The position numbers and the translations under genes were made by a program. A stretch of DNA of 64,000 bases from Turritopsis dohrnii. Its lineage: Eukaryota > Cnidaria > Hydrozoa > Anthoathecata > Oceaniidae. Below the pieces are notes generated by a model. That model was given only the letters and a program-made list of their open reading frames with translations. It had not been told where the DNA came from and did not search any database. Location of the stretch: the NCBI GenBank assembly GCA_027922465.2, contig BQMF02000012.1, positions 1,674,001 to 1,738,000 of the forward strand, in the 5' to 3' direction. Of this stretch, positions 1 through 11,490 are shown one piece after another; within the stretch, counting starts at the first letter, position 1, and each line of letters begins with the position of its first letter.

Positions 1-1292
1 ACTTTCCTCCGAAATTGTTTCGTCAGTCAAATTTTTGTAATGTATACGCTAAAAACCGATAGATTTTCACCTGTTTCAGTTTAAATGGAGAGCGTCTGAA
101 AAAGTTGGACGTGTTCAACCTTCATCCATCTTTTTCTCTATTGTTTTCTTAATTCTTATTATTTCAAATAAAAGAACAGGTGAGCAAGCGGGGTCACACG
201 AGATCAATAGCGAATTATAAAGAGATGTATTGACATTTTATGTACTGCGACTCGCCACTTTTAAATGTTTTCACAAAAAATATATCGCGAATTTCCAGTT
301 ATTTTTCCTCGTTCCGGAAAAGTGAACTCTGACGAATTTCCCCAAATGAAATTGCCAGCCATCCTTTAGTTGTATTCCCTATTCTTGTTACAGTCCATAA
401 ATTATTGACAGAAGTCAATGAATGCAAAATGAGGGCGCGTTATTATTGAGAGTGACGTGCTTACCATGTTTCTTCAATTTATATGTTTTACAGGATTTTG
501 TGTGTTTCTGAAAATACCGTCTCGCGACTTTTAATATACGCGAATTTTATCAGTTTTATACTTTTTGTGTCTTCAGCGAATTTTAAAACATGACATCAAA
601 GCGGAAAGCACAGAAAATTTTTGGAAAGAAGAAGTTTGTTTATGGAGATGTTTCTTCTTCTTTGTATCGAGATAGAGATCCGAGAAATAGGAGCAAAATT
701 AAATTTGAAACCTCATCAAAAAAATACTTTTTGTATTTCGTCTTTTGTATTTCGTTCAGAGATTCTTTCAAAAGTGTATTACCTGGTCCTGTGTCTAGAT
801 AACCAAGGTTTGACCCAAATCGACTGTTTCACTTTTTCGCGTTTTTTCCTTGAAAACGGGATTCCACAACCCTCTTTGTCAATTGTGAAACAAACAAAAT
901 TTGCTTCGTTTGCATTTAGTAATCACAAAATGTTTATGTTTAAACTTTGGCGTTGAACGTTGGCGTTGAACGTTGGCGTTGAACGTTGGCGTTGAACGTT
1001 GGCGTGAACTTTTGCAGATTAGAATCAAGACGATGCATTTTCTTATTGATCATGAAATTTACCTTGAAACATGTTTGTAGATCCTTTCTCTAACCGTTTG
1101 CTTCTGAACCAGCTTAGAGGCCTGGAAATGAGCGAACTGACTTTTGATTGGCCAACGCAATCTCATTCCTCTGATAATTGAATCGTTAGAACTCGACCAC
1201 ATCGGCCTTAAGACAAGTGAATAGCAACTTTGTTAGCTCTTGATACGTTGCTTCTAAGTCATCATCGGATCTTGCGGTTATATTTATGAATA
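1..1292. other. Presumed intron or upstream sequence of the RasGRF-like gene
   Basis: No exon could be supported here. The next exon (1940) begins in the middle of the RasGEF domain, so the preceding exon should encode the conserved RLKKTW-like helix. It is not found in 1-1290, so this stretch is probably the 3' part of a long intron. Short open frames at 590-956 look non-coding. A 12-bp tandem repeat lies at about 948-1005. Confidence 0.5.
945..1006 (+). repeat. 12-bp tandem repeat, about five units
   Basis: The unit GTTGAACGTTGG repeats head to tail about five times with almost no variation, inside the presumed RasGRF intron. It is a minisatellite with no visible coding role. Confidence 0.85.
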
Positions 1293-1841
1293 CAGTGGAA
1301 CCTCTAATAGCGGCCACTTTGGGGGACCTAGCTTAGTGGCCGTTGCATTAGAGGTGACCGATGTATGGAGGTTTTATATGAATATACTTTTTTTATCAAA
1401 AAGGCTGGTCAGGATGGGAGGGGCATAAAGAATGATTCATGATCAAAATAAACACAACATTATTGAGCCTAAGTGCTTCAAGTCGTTGTGTGACAAGATT
1501 CAAAGCACTTACTAAGTCAGCATCACCTAATGTTTCACAAAAGTTGTTCAAATCATCTACAATAGATAAGGCTGCTTGACTTGACTTTATTTTTGTAAAT
1601 AATTATTGTAAATAAAGTAACAATTTTTTTTATTTTTACATTCATTTGCTTGCGTAAAGATTTTTTTGACCGTTAATAGAGGTAAAATAAGACATTGGGA
1701 CAATAGAAAGTGGCCGTTTGGCCGTTGATTGGAGGTGACCGATGAATGGAGGTTTTTTTATAAGAGTTTGACAATAAATTTGGCAGGGACTTTCTTTTCT
1801 GGCCGCTTATCAGGAGGTGACCATTAATAGAGGTTCCACTG
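1293..1841. mobile_element. Non-autonomous Tigger/pogo-type element (MITE)
   Basis: The ends are inverted repeats beginning CAGTGGAACCTCTA on the left and closing TAGAGGTTCCACTG on the right, flanked by TA on both sides, as for Tc1/mariner/pogo insertions. Inside, GGTGACC plus TGGAGG-type motifs recur several times near both ends (about 1350-1370, 1730-1755 and 1813-1835). No transposase frame remains. It ends about 100 bp before the 1940 exon. Confidence 0.85.
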
Positions 1842-1939
1842 TATACCAATGCGACTGTAGATTGAGAGAGAGAATGTTATAAGTCTCGATGGTTCGTATC
1901 CTGGGTGAGTTGATGTTTGAATATGGTTTTTCTTTGTAG

Positions 1940-4900
1940 GTGAGAGAAGTGTTTTCTGATCTGGAAACGCTAGTCAGTGCCGACCGATCATTCAAGAATC
2001 TACGCGAGGCAGTTCATATGTAAGTTTTAGTTTATTGTGTTAGTGGCCAACCCTGTGCAAACATTTCATTTAATTTATGGGAGTATAACTTGACTTGAAC
2101 CTCGCTTTCCCCAGTCAAAATTCAAACGGTCATATAAAATTGAGGAGCTGTTTACATAAAGTTTCGTTTCAGATTTGATTTCATGTCGGGCCGGTTATTT
2201 TCGCACTTCTATTTTCATGCCTAGGTGGTCGTAGTGATTATGTTTCTATTGTTTTCAAAAGTAATTTAAACTAATCAAAACGTTTTGACGTGAAAATCAA
2301 CTGGACACGAGTGGTCGCCTCTTTCATGAAAAATCTCATGTCGCCCAACATACGTTTTGCAGACGGCCTTGCAGGTGAGGAGAAATGGCCAGATGTGAAA
2401 TAATGACGTGTGTCTTTTTGAGGAAGTGCGTGATTGAACGATCTTTATTGCCTAGCAACGATTTATTTTCTTAATCCAAAAATAAGTATCGGAGAAAAGA
2501 AAAATTGTTTCTGGAGATGATTTTTAGATTATGATGATTATTCATTGAACGGAAACAATAAAAGTCACTCAACCGTGATAAAATAATGTTCGAAAAACTT
2601 GAGATGTTTTTATCACATATTTTATAAAGATATTGGCGGGATTTTTTCGTATTATTTTTTTAGATCAAGGGAGGATGATAGTTTTGATTATATATTTTCA
2701 AAATTTTTCAAGTCTTCTGTCCAATGAATCACTAAATTCCTTCCTCGAAATTATAATGTGTTGTCGATAATCTAACTTAATTAGATCTATTGATTTCGTG
2801 ATTAATGACATGTCTTATTTCATAAACATCGTAATGCTCTTTGTAAGTATACAGACCCCCGGTTTAATTATCTATCCACTTTGGTGACCTATTCCAAAAG
2901 TTCACCGTTATTACCTCCCTTATACCTCATTTATTCCGGGTTCGAATAAAAACATAATGCCCTCTTCTAAAAAGCGCCAAAAAAATTTCAATATGCGCCT
3001 GATAAATATGAGATTTTTTTTTAATATTCCACCGATTAGATTTGTTGAACAATCACCGCGGAGGAGTATGTTTGTATGAAAAGGTACACGAATATGCATA
3101 CCGTTCAATGAAAATGCACTTCGTCGTAGTGACTTTGATGATTTGCCCAGCTTGTGTGCAAATATAAAAAATGTTAAAATATGACAGTTAAAAAAAACAA
3201 TCTAAAAGTTATACATGCAGCTACCGCATTGCTTACTTGGGATTAAGTTTTAAATAACTGTCGAAACATCAGCTTTGTTCGTGAAACTCGTATTGTTCCA
3301 TGGAGATATTTTCAATGATTTTTCTCATTGCATTGTGGTATAGATGGAGCCATACCGAGAGAGATTAATTGAAAAACGGATTGGCATTTTTGTTTTACAT
3401 TGTATGAACGAATGACGTATGACGTGATTGTCTTTCATTCAAAATAATTCGAATGAACCATCAGTTTAGTACGGAAATAAATTCCTGATAATAAGAAAGT
3501 TTTCTGCAAGTTAAAACATTTACATCCCTATACGTTATGCATGATTTTAAAAAAAGAGATGTTTATCTTTATTTTGTTTTAGGTGTAACCCCCCTTGTGT
3601 CCCCTACCTTGGCTGCTACTTGTCGGATTTGTTGTTTGTACATGACGGGGGTAAAACTTTCAATGATGACGGTTTAATTAATTATGCAAAAATGTGTCGA
3701 GTAAGTAAATATATATTTGTACGACATTTTTTAATTGGCTCATGGGTATTTTATAATGGGTTTTAATTGGTTTATAAGTGATATTTTGCAAATTTATTCG
3801 TCATTCATCATTATAGATCTCTCGATTGGTACGTGAAATAAAATGCTACCAACAGCTTCCCTATACGCTGGAATTAAACTTAGAGGTTTGTGATTCCATG
3901 CTGTTAAATCCTATGTTCTTGGAGTAATAACGCTTCTCCTATATCAGTATATATTTTGAACAAAATAGTAAGCGAATCAAAGAAAGACAAGATTCGCAAA
4001 AATGCGACTATATATTTCCCCAAAAGTTGCAAACATTTTATCAATTATTCTGTGTACATTGATAACAAGAAAAATGTATCATTAAATAATTACAGTGGTA
4101 TATCTACTATCAAGCTGATGTTCAGATAAAAACGATGTGCATACTTATGAAATGAAGATATACATGGTCAAATGATAAGATTTTTCTCAATTTTTGCCAA
4201 GGAGTTAAAAAGCGACTTAGAAGTTACTATGGACATAGCTAAAAACTATAAGACCTAAATGCAACTAATATTTCCCCTTAAACAACTGAATAGTCTTTTT
4301 GCAGAACAATCTGTAAGGCAATTTCGTCATAATAAACATGATCATTATTCATGCTGAAGACAACCATAAAATCACAGGACTAATGTAATTCAACAGAACA
4401 CTTGCTTTAACTCAGATGAAACTATCTTACAAAATCATAAAAGCAAATTTGTTTAAAGGTTTACAAAAGAAGAAAAGAAAATTGTCAAAAACCAATTGTT
4501 ACTAAAAGATATTATGTGTAGCATTTTAAATTAGGGAAGAAAAAATCACAATTTATAAAATTAAATTCAGGTATTCAAAATAAACATCTGATTCAAAAAA
4601 ATATGTTCACATACGGTAAATATCCGATTAAGCGCCCAGCATTTTTTAAGCGCCCCTCTCTAATAAGCACCTAGGTAATTTCCACAAAGTTCAATAAGCG
4701 CCCAGTATTTATTAAGCACCTCCCCTGAATAAGCGCCCACCATATAAAAGAGGGCGGTTAATCGAAAACTGCCTTGAGAAACTGGGCGCTTATTTGAAAT
4801 TTTTACTTTCTTACATTGGAAATAAAAAAATACGTTGTGGGCATCTATAAATATATTAAAACTAAAAAATCTAGTAAAACCCTAGTAAAACTAAGAAAAC

Positions 4901-6313
4901 AGTAGTAAGACGAAACCTCACGTTGTTAATTTTTTTTTCAGTTTTATTTTTCAGGAAAAATTACAAAAATCAAAATAATCGTTGTCTTTATCTAGTGCAA
5001 AATTAGAAAAATTTTATTAGCGCCCAGCATTTATTAAGCGCCCATGCAAAAAATCCAAAAATTTAATAAGCGCCCAGGATATTTACGGTACTATCATAAT
5101 ATGTCATACATTTATTATATAATGTAATAAAAATGACTTTCTTAAATCCCAAATGAAAAAAAAAAATTTTGGTAGTGAAAATATACATCCATAACCAAAT
5201 CACTGCATACTTGGAAGTAGAAGTTTTTGTTTCGGCTTGATTTATTAAATTACAGACTGTTAGTTATGTTGGAATGTGTTATGATTTACGTTTGTTGCTT
5301 GTAAGGGAAATCGACATGTATATATATTATAATTTCTACGAAATAAAATATCATATATACAATATCAAAACAGTATACGTAATGGGATTGAATGAATGTT
5401 GTTGGATTACACGACTATACCAGGAGGCGCACATTCAACCGGATTCTTTCAAATTATTGTCTCAATCCTGTGTGTATTTAATATTTTACGTATATAATTG
5501 GTTTACTGAACTTCTTTTTGCATATACAACACCACGATTTTACTTGCAATTCTTGTTATGTACTCCTTGAATTAGCAACTGGTTGTTGTCCACCACATCA
5601 TGTAAAAAGGGTTTCCTTCATCATCCATATGGTTGTACATCTAATAATGTAATAATGTGTTTTCTACATTATACCAATATCAGGATGTAAAATAAAAATA
5701 AATCTTCAGCTTGGCTTTTAATGATGCACTGAAATCACAGATTCAATCCTCTACTGTTCCAAGCATTTATTACCATTCATCATAACATTGTTTATCAACA
5801 AAAACAAAACGTCCGCGACATGTTGATATCTCCCTTTTTTCTCTTTTTCTTGCGTTCATTCAAAAATGTTAACAAAACTTTTAGAGGAACATTGAATTAA
5901 AACGTTTTTATTTCCATCATTTAACGTTTGAATCTCCTGAATCATCTTAAAAGCTGGGAGACAAAGTAAAACTCTTACACTGCCCAACTGCACTGACTGA
6001 AAAAAATGGCGCATACTTCACTGAAGACTAGCCTCTATTCTTATCTATCTTTGCTAGGCCAAAGTTCAATACTGAACCGCGGCTATAAAAGTGAACGGAG
6101 AAGGAGGAGAAGAAGAAGAAGGAAAATGCCGATTTTAATACATATTTCGCCTTACGGGGAAATATATAAAAAACTGTATTGTTTTGCCAACTTTGTTACC
6201 AGCCCTTGCGTTTCTTATTATAGGTTGCACGTGCTCTTGTTAATTTCAATAAAGAAGTCGATGAGGATTCGCTGTATGAACAATCGTTATTGGCTGAACC
6301 ACGTGGGAGTTAG
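1940..6313 (+). CDS. RasGRF-like Ras guanine-nucleotide exchange factor, last four exons
   Basis: Coding exons are 1940-2019, 3583-3700, 3817-3885 and 6224-6313 (TAG stop). All junctions are GT-AG and phases agree (an AT|G codon joins the first two). The joined 119 residues form the C-terminal half of a CDC25/RasGEF catalytic domain. Visible in order are VREVFSDLETL, the core PPCVPYLGCYLSDLLF (residues ~29-44), DDGLINYAKMCRISRLVREI, and the closing DEDSLYEQSLLAEPRGS. PPCVPYLG-xYLxDL with the DEDSLYExSL ending is closest to RasGRF1/2 as I know them, where the domain also ends the protein. Such proteins load GTP on Ras at the membrane, in animals often in response to calcium. The N-terminal half lies left of the window. 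The long last intron (3886-6223) carries a transposon. The family call within RasGEFs is less certain than the domain. Confidence 0.88.
2020..3582. other. RasGRF intron
   Basis: AT-rich intron between two RasGEF exons. I see no conserved coding segment, RNA gene or clear repeat in it. Confidence 0.7.
4612..5090. mobile_element. DNA transposon remnant with iterated AAGCGCCC termini
   Basis: Ends are inverted: TACGGTAAATATCC on the left and GGATATTTACGGTA on the right. Just inside each end the short motif AATAAGCGCCC is repeated with variable spacers: about five times on the left (4635-4740) and three times on the right (5018-5077), with inverted copies near 4780. The interior (4800-4990) is AT-rich without an open frame. 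Non-autonomous elements of this style occur in many invertebrate genomes. I do not assign the superfamily. It sits in the last RasGRF intron. Confidence 0.75.
5091..6223. other. Rest of the last RasGRF intron
   Basis: AT-rich and without a supported exon. A run of arginine codons at about 6093-6125 is a purine-rich tract (GAGAAGGAGGAGAAGAAG type), not a protein signal. The real last exon uses the acceptor at 6222-6223. Confidence 0.6.
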
Positions 6314-6566
6314 TCGAACGTCACACTCAAAATGTTTTGTTCTCAAAATGTTTTCTTGTTTATACTTTTTATACTTTTTCTAAAGCTCAATGCTTTTTTT
6401 TAAACAAAAGTTTTTCACATTCACAAATGGATATATACTAAAAATTTATTATAAGTTATGTTACTATTTGAGAGCTATATAGATATTCTTTAAATATATT
6501 TTTTAATGCAATGGAATATTCTTACTATAAACGATATTACCGTATCTATTCTTGTTACTTCGCTAA

Positions 6567-6934
6567 AGCCGGATCTCCACTAGACGAAAAAGTTCGCGCG
6601 AAGCGATTTTTTTCGCGACGAAAAAATCGTCAAGTGGAGATCACTCTTAAAACGAAAAAGAATATTAATATCAACAGTATTAATATCAACAGTAGTGTGT
6701 CCTTCCATATGGTCACCTATCTTGAAACTGGTTATGTTGGAAAGTTGGAAATTCCTGCAATGCCATTGGTTTAGAATTTGACGATCGTCGTTCGCATGAC
6801 GAAAAGTTAAAATCATTTCTACTTTTCGTCGAGAGAATATCTTCGCCGCGACGCTCAGTTTTACTCTTCTGCGCATGTGTCGTCGCGAAAATTTAAGACG
6901 ATCGTCTTAAAAATCGTCTAGTGGAGATCCGGCT
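6567..6934. mobile_element. PIF/Harbinger-like MITE (AGCCGGATCTCCACT ends)
   Basis: Inverted ends of 22 bp or more, starting AGCCGGATCTCCACTAGACG and ending in its reverse complement, with a TAA duplication on each side (6564-6566 and 6935-6937). The TTA/TAA 3-bp duplication is the hallmark of PIF/Harbinger. A second layer of inverted sequence rich in TCGCG and CGACGA lies inside each end. No transposase is visible. Confidence 0.88.
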
Positions 6935-9900
6935 TAAGCCACGTAATATAAGTCGATCACTATGGCAACAGCATCGTCAACTACTAAATGGAATTGTTTT
7001 GACTTGAGCAATGTGTTCAGTATTTTTTAACAATAGCTGTCTTATTTTCACACACTTTCTTATGAATTGCACTTTTCTATTAACAATTATATTATTAATT
7101 ATCGAATTCATTGAATAGATGAATATAAATAAATAATGGGCAAATATGACAAAACCTCCATGTATAAAGCATGGTATTGTTTTTGTTTTCAAATAAAATA
7201 TTTCTTTCAAAGATTTCGTCTTATGTATCCAGAGAAATTCATCATGTATAGTCGACCCACATTCCTTTCGGTGATATCACGTCGAAGCGTCCTATCACAG
7301 GAGGAGAGCGTGTTTTCTTTACTTTAAGAGTCTCGGTACCAAGTCCTAACATACTGCTTTAACACATGGGATTATACCGATTAGACGAGTCCTTTGAGTA
7401 CGAACCAAGCCTATAAAATTAACTTTGATGAAATATGCCGGCTTCTTTCATCCAAAATGATATGATAGAACTCACAACGTTGTTAAATAAGTATTTTGAC
7501 TGTTTCTTGGAGATTCTCTTTCCTTGGTTAGATGTTTTGATGAAAACAAATCATCTAATTATGTAACGCATAATTATGATGTAATAAGATAGTATTTTGT
7601 TGATGTGCATAACTTCTGAGTCGGAAAAGTGGAAGCGCTACGCTCTTTACATGATATGTTTTTTATAATAAACTAAAATACTAGGTCATCGAGAAATCTT
7701 CAGTACTGAAAACGCAAGAAAATAAAGAAACATTCAGTACTGCTAGGGCCTTTGGTTTCTTATAAATATAACATACATGTATTAAACGTAAAAATCTGAA
7801 GTTATTGAGATGAACTGTTAGCTACTTTCTTATCACAACATAAATCATATGTGTTGCATTAATCAAATGTAAGAATTTATGAAATATATCTAAAAAAATC
7901 AAAAAAAAAGAAGAAAGAATTATGAAATAGAGAGGGACTGGTTAAACAACTTTTTAAACTCTATAGTACATATGTCTCATTGGATGCAGGAATTCCCTTA
8001 AAGTTTAACGTACGCGTGAGTTACTGAAACATCCATCTGCTTGAGTTGTAGAAAATCTCACTCAGTTCATAAAAAATATCTATTATGATTTCATCGTTTA
8101 CTGGTCAACCTGCTGGACAGCGGATGTCACGACCTAAGTGTAAACTCGCTATTCGGACAACAAATCTTATTTCATCGTCACACTCGCCTGAACTTATTTT
8201 TCACGATTGGTGATAAAAGTTCTATTGTAATGCGTACAACTGTGCTTAAAATAAAATAATTAATAAGTGTCAATGATAAGTATTGTTTCTTCGATGTTTG
8301 CAAAATGATTTTGTAATCAACAAAACACTCTCTACCACGGAGATCGTAAAACTATTTATAGCTAAATTCACATAACCTTTCTTTTCATACATGACTGGAC
8401 TCAATCATAAACTCTATATCTTTTTGTTCCTTTTTCCATATTTGGAAAATAATATTTGATTCTGCCCTTTTGATTGGCTACGCTTTTGTAAACAATAAAT
8501 CAATTGAACCCGTGGAAACGTTGTTTGATGAATTGAACATTTGTTTTTATATGCATGAAACTTGGGATGAATTAGCTTATCTGTAAGGGGGTAAAGATAA
8601 TTCCATAAGCAACAAATATCTCGTGTGAGCATTACAGACAACGCGGAGAAATACTTCCCTTTAATTTTTAAAAGAGATTTAAACTCTTGTTATTGTAAAA
8701 TACAATTTTTTCTGATGCAGAACACTTTCTTTAAGCCAGTCGGTAAACCAATTAGTAATCCCCCGTTTCTAAATTTCTTTCGCCAGAATAATAGGCCCGA
8801 GAATGGAATCCAGAAGTAGGCACCATTATGTGGTTTGGCACTAGTCTAGATCAACTGAAGATGTTCTTGTAGTTTCGATCATGATTGAAATAGCGATGCA
8901 AAAAAGACTGTGTAGTGGAGTGTTAATTTGTTCTGTGTGGTAAGAACCATCTTACGTTACATGGTAAGTGAACTATCAAAAAACTCAAGGTTTCCCCAAA
9001 AAACGAGAGGGACGATATTTTTTTTAGAAATTTGCAGCTATCGTTTATTCTTGCAACACATATAGAATAATGTTTCCCCTATACGTACGAAAAGGTTAGC
9101 TGTTGATCTCATACCTGTACATATTTTGGGTCATTGATGGGTGATGTGAGCCTTGAATCAATGAAGTATATATGGCGTATTTAAACAAAATGTTGTTTGT
9201 AATTTATCAAAAAGACCTTGATTTATTAGTTATATACTGTGTGGAGTTCAGAGGAGACAGTCCCTCTCTTGGTGAGTAGTCTGCAGAGGGGGTAACTAGT
9301 CTGCTATTCTAAATTAAGGTATCCCTATTTCTTAAAAGAAAAGTAGAAAACAGTATATATGTAAGATAACTATGCCAGGTATCACCAAATGACATGAAAA
9401 AAGCTATTGAACACGAAAAACTCTGAGGTCTAAAGCACACCCTCCAAGTCTCTTGTGGCCAGATTTGATGACAACAGGACACTCATCTGAATTTGCACTT
9501 AATGTTTATTTTCTCACAAAAATACTTCAATTTTATTAGTAATTTAAGTTGCATGACTTTTCGACAATTTGGTTCTTATGTAAAGTTTTGTCAACTACCT
9601 TAAAGTAAAAGATGTTTAAATGTTGTTATTTCATGAAAATAACTGCTACGGTGACATCTCATGATTTGAGAATTCGAGGCTCAAAATAGCAAGTAGAAAA
9701 GCTGGTGAACAATGTTTTTATGTTTCATTTGCCTTCTTTGTTTTTTTTTCCAATTTATTTTCATCTGCCGTACTTGATCCAAACTATTCATATTGCTCAT
9801 ATTATTCAAACTATTCACATTGTGTGCGGATATCATTGAATAATATTCATATTGCATTCTTACAAAGGGTTTTGGAGGGGAAAAGCTTTTTTGTTTCTAT

Positions 9901-11490
9901 AAAGTTGGTTTAAAAAATCTGTGTCCGCTCTATAAGACAATAAAAAATAGTTTCGAAATAGAAATTACCAACATTTTGTACATTTTCAGGAGGTCAACTG
10001 CAATCATGCCTTCCCTCTTTGTAAATCGTAAAATATTCATTTCATGCAATATGTTTTGGTGAGTTTATTTTGGTTTTAATTAACTACACTTTACCCTCCA
10101 TCTTTACTTCTTTTCCCTTTTCTTTATTCACATGAAGATGATGATTGTGTAATAAGCATTTTTTTCTTCTTTTTATTATTTAGTACACAACTTAACAACA
10201 TAACAGCTATTGTTATGATTAAATCATGTATGCACTGCTATTTTATATAGTGAAAAGTCTGCATAATTTATTCCAATTTATTCCATTTGAAAAGATGAAG
10301 TGTGACATCACTAATATTTGCTGATAATCACTACAACAATAGAAGGATCTAGTTCGTTATTTATTTATTTGCTTATGATAAAGAGCTTTCAAAAAAGAGC
10401 TCTCTCCTGTTTCCCAGATTTTGATCACCCAGCAATAATTGCTTAATACAATAAAACCTTTCTTTTTTGCATTAGAATTGTCGATTAGTTGTTTCTAAGT
10501 ATTACTTCTAAAACTGATTTGGTAATTTCCTTCTTACATAATAATTCTTATAATAGTTTTCATGTAACCTCTGCGTTGGAGAGTGTTAACAGTTGTTACC
10601 AACTCACTCCTTGAATTTTCTTGTTTTTTTACTGTAAACTATTCTAAAAAGAATTGGATGTTTTTGTCAAAAATGTGTCTGTTGAAACAATTCACAGGTC
10701 GGTTTTATTCTCTGTCTAATATATTCTAACTCCGTTACACAAAAGAATGTTATTCCATGGAATGAACAATAAGTCAAAAATTGCTTATTTCTAATTGGTT
10801 GATCTAAACCATCATGGGATAAGCAATATGGCCCACACTTAACTGAAAGACTGATTGCTTAATTAATCAAATATATTGTCTGTTCTGATGAAAGACAATA
10901 TGTGGAAGGACTGTTGAACATTATGAGAAAAATGTATCATGGGTTATTCCTGGTTTTCCAATTTATAATCTGCTAAATTTTATTTATAAATCTGTTATAA
11001 TGTAATGGTTAGTTTTTACAAATATTTCTGGCTTATCTTTTCTTTCCTCTATTGTAATTGAGTTTTTCGGGCATCTTTTATTTTTTATAATTGCTAATGT
11101 TTCAGTGGTTTGGTTTACTTGTGAAATCTTCTTGTGTTGAAAGAAACAGAATTTGAATAGGTGTTTTTCATTTTGAAGCTACATATTTTAAACTACAATT
11201 TTCTTGTTGGCATGATGTATCACATTCAGCAAGCAGTTGACTAGTGTACTTTCGTTGCTATTACTTATTCCGTATATGAGAAATTTTATATTTCTAGAAT
11301 ATTCATACAGGATTGTTGTTTCAACATTTATCTGCAAAATGTAAAACAACTGCTTTCAAACAAGTCCTGTTTGAGAAAAAAGAGAAAAAGGTGTCTTTGT
11401 TAAGGTGTCTTTATTTTTTGTGATTGTGTATTTATACAGATTTAACAAAAAAATGTCATTTGTGTCTTGTTGCTAACTGGTTGTGCTGAA
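6935..11490. other. Intergenic stretch between the RasGRF-like and ZNF608/609-like genes
   Basis: About 4.5 kb of AT-rich sequence with only short chance frames. It presumably holds the promoter and perhaps untranslated first exons of the ZNF608/609-like gene, but no CpG-rich promoter, RNA gene or conserved coding block is recognisable. Confidence 0.55.

Noticed and set aside
88..179. Candidate RasGRF exon after TTTCAG at 82-87 (LNGERLKKLD frame or FKWRASEK frame), ending before GTGAGC
   Set aside because: The frame with RLKKL hits a stop before the donor, and the open frame shows no RasGEF residues.
590..956. Overlapping small frames at the left end
   Set aside because: AT-driven composition, no domain, no compatible splice phase with the 1940 exon.
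5256..5570. A 105-codon open stretch after ACAG that could follow the RasGRF exon ending at 3885
   Set aside because: No RasGEF similarity. The 6224 exon gives the expected DEDSLYEQSL ending in phase.
6006..6383. Frame with nine Arg in a row
   Set aside because: Poly-purine tract. The real coding exon (6224-6313) is in another frame.
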